DNA from: Bacillota bacterium
GTDB taxonomy: Bacteria; Bacillota; Clostridia; Lachnospirales; Lachnospiraceae
Assembly (NCBI GenBank): GCA_023443225.1
Contig: JAEZVF010000114.1
Location: forward strand, 1-8,651
Reading direction: 5' to 3'
Length of the DNA stretch: 8,651 bases
Position numbers and translations under genes: made by a program. Every line of letters begins with the position of its first letter. The first letter of the stretch is position 1. Positions 6,510-8,651 of this stretch are shown piece after piece. The notes under the pieces are model-generated. The model worked only from the letters and a program-made list of their open reading frames with translations, searched no databases and had not been told where the DNA came from.

Positions 6510-6575
6510 CTATTTATCTTTGCGTGACATCAAGACGACTGTCTCCACATGGCTCGAGTTGATGGATTGATGTTT
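6510..6575 (-). pseudogene. rlmD: Displaced 3' tail of rlmD-like rRNA methyltransferase gene (probable integration-site remnant)
   Basis: The minus-strand frame reads KHQSINSS-HVETVVLMSRKDK-stop. The last 13 residues match how I remember the C-terminus of RlmD/RumA-type 23S rRNA (uracil-5-)-methyltransferases in Lachnospiraceae, where HVE(T/C)VV follows the conserved MFP.T. stretch. The body of the gene is absent: an in-frame TAA (6576-6578) lies just upstream, and MFP is missing. The 3' end of this gene is a known target for integrative elements of Firmicutes, which leave a severed tail at the far junction. The family match is from recall, not from a search. Confidence 0.5.
6528..6551. other. 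Candidate attachment-site core within the rlmD tail
   Basis: The 24 bases coding HVETVVLM are the conserved part shared between the tail and an rlmD gene. To the right the homology stops within a few codons and AT-rich sequence with mobile-type genes begins; to the left the native stop and downstream sequence follow. Crossover by an integrase would lie here. The partner copy is outside the window, so the exact core is unknown. Confidence 0.35.
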
Positions 6576-6689
6576 TTAGTTGATTTAAGAACCTTACATC
6601 CACGGAAACATATCAATAATTAATGAATTTTGAAAACACTTAATATACTTTTAAGAAAGTAATATTCCTGCCTTTTTAGCTACCTGGTT

Positions 6690-6743
6690 CTAATTGAGAA
6701 AATGGAATTTGTGAAAATATCCTCTTAACATTTCATCAGTCAT
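6690..6743 (-). pseudogene. Short gene remnant (17 codons) after the DUF6508-like gene
   Basis: The ATG at 6741-6743 abuts the stop of the upstream gene and opens MTDEMLRGYFHKFHFLN-stop. The RGYFHKF stretch looks like the start of small clostridial proteins that I have seen beginning with an RGYFH-type motif, so this may be the first codons of a gene truncated near the element end. No ribosome site is visible beyond possible translational coupling. It could also be chance. Confidence 0.25.
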
Positions 6744-7061
6744 CTATTTTTTCCCTAATAATTCAATCATTCTATCCAATATCGGTTCTACTTGTCCATC
6801 GTGGTATCTTTTTTCAAAAGAACCATTGCAAAAATGATCCTCTCTCAATAGCATGGTAAGAAATGCACAGCATAAGTCATAGTCTGCATTTGGTAGCCTT
6901 TTTAACTCTTCATCACAGTTAACAGGTGCAGTAGTCATATAAACACGATAATCCGTCTTCAGGTCATCAATATCATAAAGTAACTGGTAATATGCTTCCT
7001 CTGATGGAGTGGGATGTGATTTTAATGCCTTAATATGCTCTCGTTTATCTACCGTAGTCAT
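6744..7061 (-). CDS. DUF6508-like protein of unknown function
   Basis: This is a soluble, acidic, mostly helical protein of 105 residues. The C-terminal part, CCAFLTMLLREDHFCNGSFE (about 64-83) followed by VEPILDRMIELL (91-102), has the pattern I associate with DUF6508: a LLRE.HF..GSF box and then a helix ending ..L..RM..L. No catalytic motif is known to me for this family. The start is supported by GAGGGGAGA 5 bases before the ATG. It lies 21 bases downstream of the GIY-YIG nuclease gene with no promoter between, so the two are cotranscribed and may act together, for example as nuclease and modulator. DUF6508 proteins also occur alone, so a functional link is inference. Confidence 0.72.
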   Translation of the reverse strand: MTTVDKREHIKALKSHPTPSEEAYYQLLYDIDDLKTDYRVYMTTAPVNCDEELKRLPNADYDLCCAFLTMLLREDHFCNGSFEKRYHDGQVEPILDRMIELLGKK

Positions 7062-7082
7062 ATGTATCTCCCCTCATTTTAC

Positions 7083-7913
7083 CTAATTGCTGTTATATCC
7101 ATAAGATCTGCTTTGTAATGTTTCCTTCCACCATGATTCTCTTTCTAGTATTTCATGATCATCTACTTTCGCATTATAGTTTTCTAAAATTGAATACTGA
7201 AAATTCTTTTTTATATAATCGAATCCATTTTTATCAGATAAAGCAACTAATTCTTTATTGCCACCATGACCATTTATCACATAACTTTTCCATCTTTGTA
7301 GTAACATACCGTTATTGCTAGTGGCTGACCCAACATACAACTTTCCGTTACTCTTATCTGTAATCAGATATATAGCCTTTTGATTTTCTAGTGCTGCAAT
7401 CCAATCTCTCTTTCCTCTATTTAATACTGATTCTAGTTGGCTAAATGATAATCTAACTTTATCATACCCTGGAAAATCATCTCCATCAAAAACTGCTGGT
7501 AAAACCTGCTGGACTTCTAATTCATCACAAATCTCACTATAATATCGTCCTTGTTGTTGTGTGGTTTTATGATATTTTATTATTACTCTTCCAAAATAGG
7601 GTTTGTATTCTTCTAATTCTTCACCCTCATAATTAATTCCGTTATATATATTAATTTCTTTGGTGACTTTTTTAATAGTTGTTAATAGCCAACTATCACT
7701 TGAAAGTTTTAACAAACATACAGCAATTTGCCCAACATAAAAATATCTACGTTCTGATCTCCAAAATAACCATTGATTATTAACTATATCCGGATTATTT
7801 TGATATAATTCCATAGGGTCTTCATATCCATTGGACTGATTAAATTTTATTTTAATTTTACTAAAATCCTCATCTTTAAATTGAAGTAGGTCATTAAGCA
7901 TAATTTTAGACAT
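7083..7913 (-). CDS. GIY-YIG nuclease with a distinct N-terminal domain
   Basis: This 276-residue protein ends in a GIY-YIG endonuclease domain (about 178-276). AIYLITDKSNGKLYVGSAT (180-198) is the double-strand motif, with the first tyrosine at 182 and YVG at 193-195. QRW (206-208) holds the catalytic arginine R207, ERESWWK (257-263) the metal-binding glutamate E257 or E259, and YGYNSN (271-276) the closing asparagine. All key residues are present, so it should be active. The first 175 residues form a separate region with WRSERRYFYVGQIAVCLLKL (51-70), a likely beta-barrel or DNA/target-sensing domain, and the conserved lead-in KVRLSFSQLESVLNRGKRDW. The start has AAAGGGGA 5 bases upstream. 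It is not a group I intron homing enzyme by context, nor UvrC (far larger). A restriction or other defence nuclease is the most likely role, but no methylase partner is adjacent. Confidence 0.83.
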   Translation of the reverse strand: MSKIMLNDLLQFKDEDFSKIKIKFNQSNGYEDPMELYQNNPDIVNNQWLFWRSERRYFYVGQIAVCLLKLSSDSWLLTTIKKVTKEINIYNGINYEGEELEEYKPYFGRVIIKYHKTTQQQGRYYSEICDELEVQQVLPAVFDGDDFPGYDKVRLSFSQLESVLNRGKRDWIAALENQKAIYLITDKSNGKLYVGSATSNNGMLLQRWKSYVINGHGGNKELVALSDKNGFDYIKKNFQYSILENYNAKVDDHEILERESWWKETLQSRSYGYNSN

Positions 7914-7961
7914 ATAAATCCCCTTTCAATTTCTGCATTCAGTCTATCATATTATTGCTTT

Positions 7962-7990
7962 ATTATCTATCTGATATTTTGTGATGTCAA
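7962..7990 (-). promoter_or_regulatory. Promoter of the GIY-YIG/DUF6508 operon
   Basis: Minus strand: TTGACA (7985-7990), 17-bp spacer, GATAAT (7962-7967). The start near 7955 gives a leader of about 40 bases to the ATG at 7913. A perfect palindrome, CCTCAA-G-TTGAGG (7994-8006), lies 3 bases upstream of the -35 and may be a regulator site. The promoter falls within the disrupted small gene. Confidence 0.6.
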
Positions 7991-7993
7991 CTT

Positions 7994-8006
7994 CCTCAAG
8001 TTGAGG
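7994..8006. promoter_or_regulatory. Short perfect palindrome upstream of the -35
   Basis: CCTCAAGTTGAGG is a 6+1+6 palindrome placed directly before the -35 of the GIY-YIG operon, where an activator or repressor could bind. It also encodes PQLEE of the disrupted small frame, so the symmetry may be incidental. Confidence 0.3.
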
Positions 8007-8157
8007 CTTTGATAATATCCATTTAATTTTTCCTTTTTTATCTTTGAGTAATACCATATGCCAATGAGCTATATTTCCGTCATAATCTTTAGAAATATTG
8101 ATGCTATCAACCTAGTTTCACTGTCTATGGAAGCATATCTATCCAAACTTTATTATT

Positions 8158-8651
8158 TTATTCTCCAACCATTCCATCCCCATCACGATCATCCATATAA
8201 GGATAAAGCCAATGGTCTGAGTAAATTGGCATCTTATAACCAGCAGCCTTAGCTTCGGCTATTGTGACTTTTCCATTTCCGTTCACATCTACTGCTGATA
8301 AATCATTATCTCCGTTTGTATTATCAGTCTCTTTGCTTACAGCATTTTCTTTTTCTTGCTGTATAATATTTTTATTAATTTCATCTGGATTTACATTATC
8401 AAAGTCATCAACCACACGCTCACCATTTAAAATATATTCATAATGATAATGTGATGGTATCTGAGTTGTTGTATCAGGGTATGTTATAGTAGCAATAAAA
8501 CTCTCGCAGCCACCAGCATCTCTAATAACCTTTTCCATATATGCCTGATCACCATACCTATTAAGTGTACTGTTTTGGGGAGTAATATTATAAGCATTTG
8601 ATACACCACCAAGGGAATCTGCTATAACATGTCCTTCGTCTAAATCTTTAT
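8158..8651 (-). CDS. DNA/RNA non-specific endonuclease with Ca-binding C-terminus (5' end cut by window)
   Basis: This beta-beta-alpha-metal nuclease degrades DNA and RNA; in Gram-positive bacteria such enzymes are usually exported. The visible 163 residues begin with KDLDEGHVIADSLGG, a variant of the family's DRGH motif whose histidine (codon 8629-8631) is the likely general base. NITPQNSTLNR follows with the metal-binding asparagine. After a beta-rich part and an acidic, asparagine-rich linker come DVNGNGKVTIAEAKAAG, an EF-hand/dockerin-like Ca loop, and the end DDRDGDGMVGE, an Excalibur-type DxDxDG loop in which the usual final cysteine is glycine. The frame is open beyond the right edge, so the N-terminus with any signal peptide is not seen; the ATG at 8536-8538 is internal. 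A toxin, nutrient-scavenging or competence role cannot be decided here. Confidence 0.82.
   Translation of the reverse strand, partial: KDLDEGHVIADSLGGVSNAYNITPQNSTLNRYGDQAYMEKVIRDAGGCESFIATITYPDTTTQIPSHYHYEYILNGERVVDDFDNVNPDEINKNIIQQEKENAVSKETDNTNGDNDLSAVDVNGNGKVTIAEAKAAGYKMPIYSDHWLYPYMDDRDGDGMVGE

Larger units (their letters stand above)
7947..8146 (-). pseudogene. Frame-disrupted small gene between two nuclease genes
   Basis: Two adjacent minus-strand frames both look coding and meet around 8090-8111. The first reads LDRYASIDSETRLIAS from a TTG at 8146; the second reads INISKDYDGNIAHWHMVLLK, then DKKGKIKWILSKPQLEEVDI, and ends at TGA 7947. Joined, they give one plausible protein of about 65 residues, so a single indel may have broken the gene; the indel could also be a sequencing error. 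It starts 12 bases after the nuclease stop. By position it could have been an immunity or accessory protein of the upstream nuclease; this is inference, and I do not recognise the family. The -35 of the next promoter lies inside it. Confidence 0.4.

Noticed and set aside
6355..6570. A 71-codon plus-strand frame starting at TTG
   Set aside because: It has no ribosome site, begins inside the repeat hairpin and runs antisense to the rlmD-like tail; its product has no coherent protein-like pattern.
6642..6666. AATATACTTT/AAAGTAATATT hairpin as a terminator for the GIY-YIG operon
   Set aside because: It is all A-T apart from two pairs, lacks a U-run on the minus strand and lies some 80 bases after the last gene, so it is too weak to call.
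8058..8252. 64-codon plus-strand frame overlapping the nuclease end
   Set aside because: It is antisense to the well-supported Ca-binding tail and the disrupted small gene and has no ribosome site.

Overview
The window looks like an accessory region from a low-GC, Gram-positive, anaerobic Firmicute. A gut Lachnospiraceae or related Clostridiales is most likely. The grounds are the AT-rich sequence, the strong purine-rich Shine-Dalgarno sites (AGGAGGTG, GGAGGTGG, AAGGGGG), the sigma-A-type promoters (TTGACA, 17 bp, TATAAT-like), and protein families that I know from mobile elements of that group. No tRNA, rRNA, CRISPR array or intact transposase or integrase gene is visible.

Left part, 1-1630, minus strand: an XRE-type repressor gene is followed by a large ImmA/IrrE-type zinc metallopeptidase gene that runs off the left edge. 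A sigma-A promoter, whose -10 box lies inside a perfect 13-bp inverted repeat, stands in front of the repressor gene. This suggests autorepression with release by proteolysis, as in the ImmR/ImmA switch of ICEBs1. The gap at 1630-1880 holds traces of a decayed reading frame.

Centre, 1879-6304: the main gene (minus strand, 1105 aa) is a single-chain restriction-modification enzyme of type IIG design. It has an N-terminal D...EXK nuclease motif, an N6-adenine methylase core (AAGSGTF, NPPW) and a C-terminal target-recognition region, and it ends at a strong intrinsic terminator. Transcribed divergently from a compact shared promoter region is an unrecognised 105-aa protein, followed by a structured, GC-clamped inverted repeat. 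A second unrecognised small protein (99 aa) has a leader carrying two hairpins.

Junction, 6305-6743: this stretch has no intact gene. It holds three degenerate REP-like repeats (CAGTTCnCTwGTCTC type) and, on the minus strand, a short frame ending HVETVVLMSRKDK-stop. I read the latter as the displaced 3' tail of rlmD (23S rRNA uracil-5-methyltransferase), a known integration site for Firmicute integrative elements. If correct, about 6530-6551 is an attachment-site junction, with a mobile element to the right and its insertion neighbourhood, or a second element, to the left.

Right part, 6690-8651, minus strand: the genes, in transcription order, are a secreted-type DNA/RNA non-specific endonuclease with a Ca-binding C-terminus (cut by the right edge), a frame-disrupted small gene, a GIY-YIG nuclease with its own N-terminal domain, a DUF6508-like protein and a tiny gene remnant. 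The window thus carries three different nucleases plus a protease-controlled repressor, consistent with a defence or mobile-element cargo region. No single new system is proven; the best candidates for something undescribed are the GIY-YIG/DUF6508 pair, the small protein divergent from the type IIG enzyme, and the structured RNAs next to the small genes.
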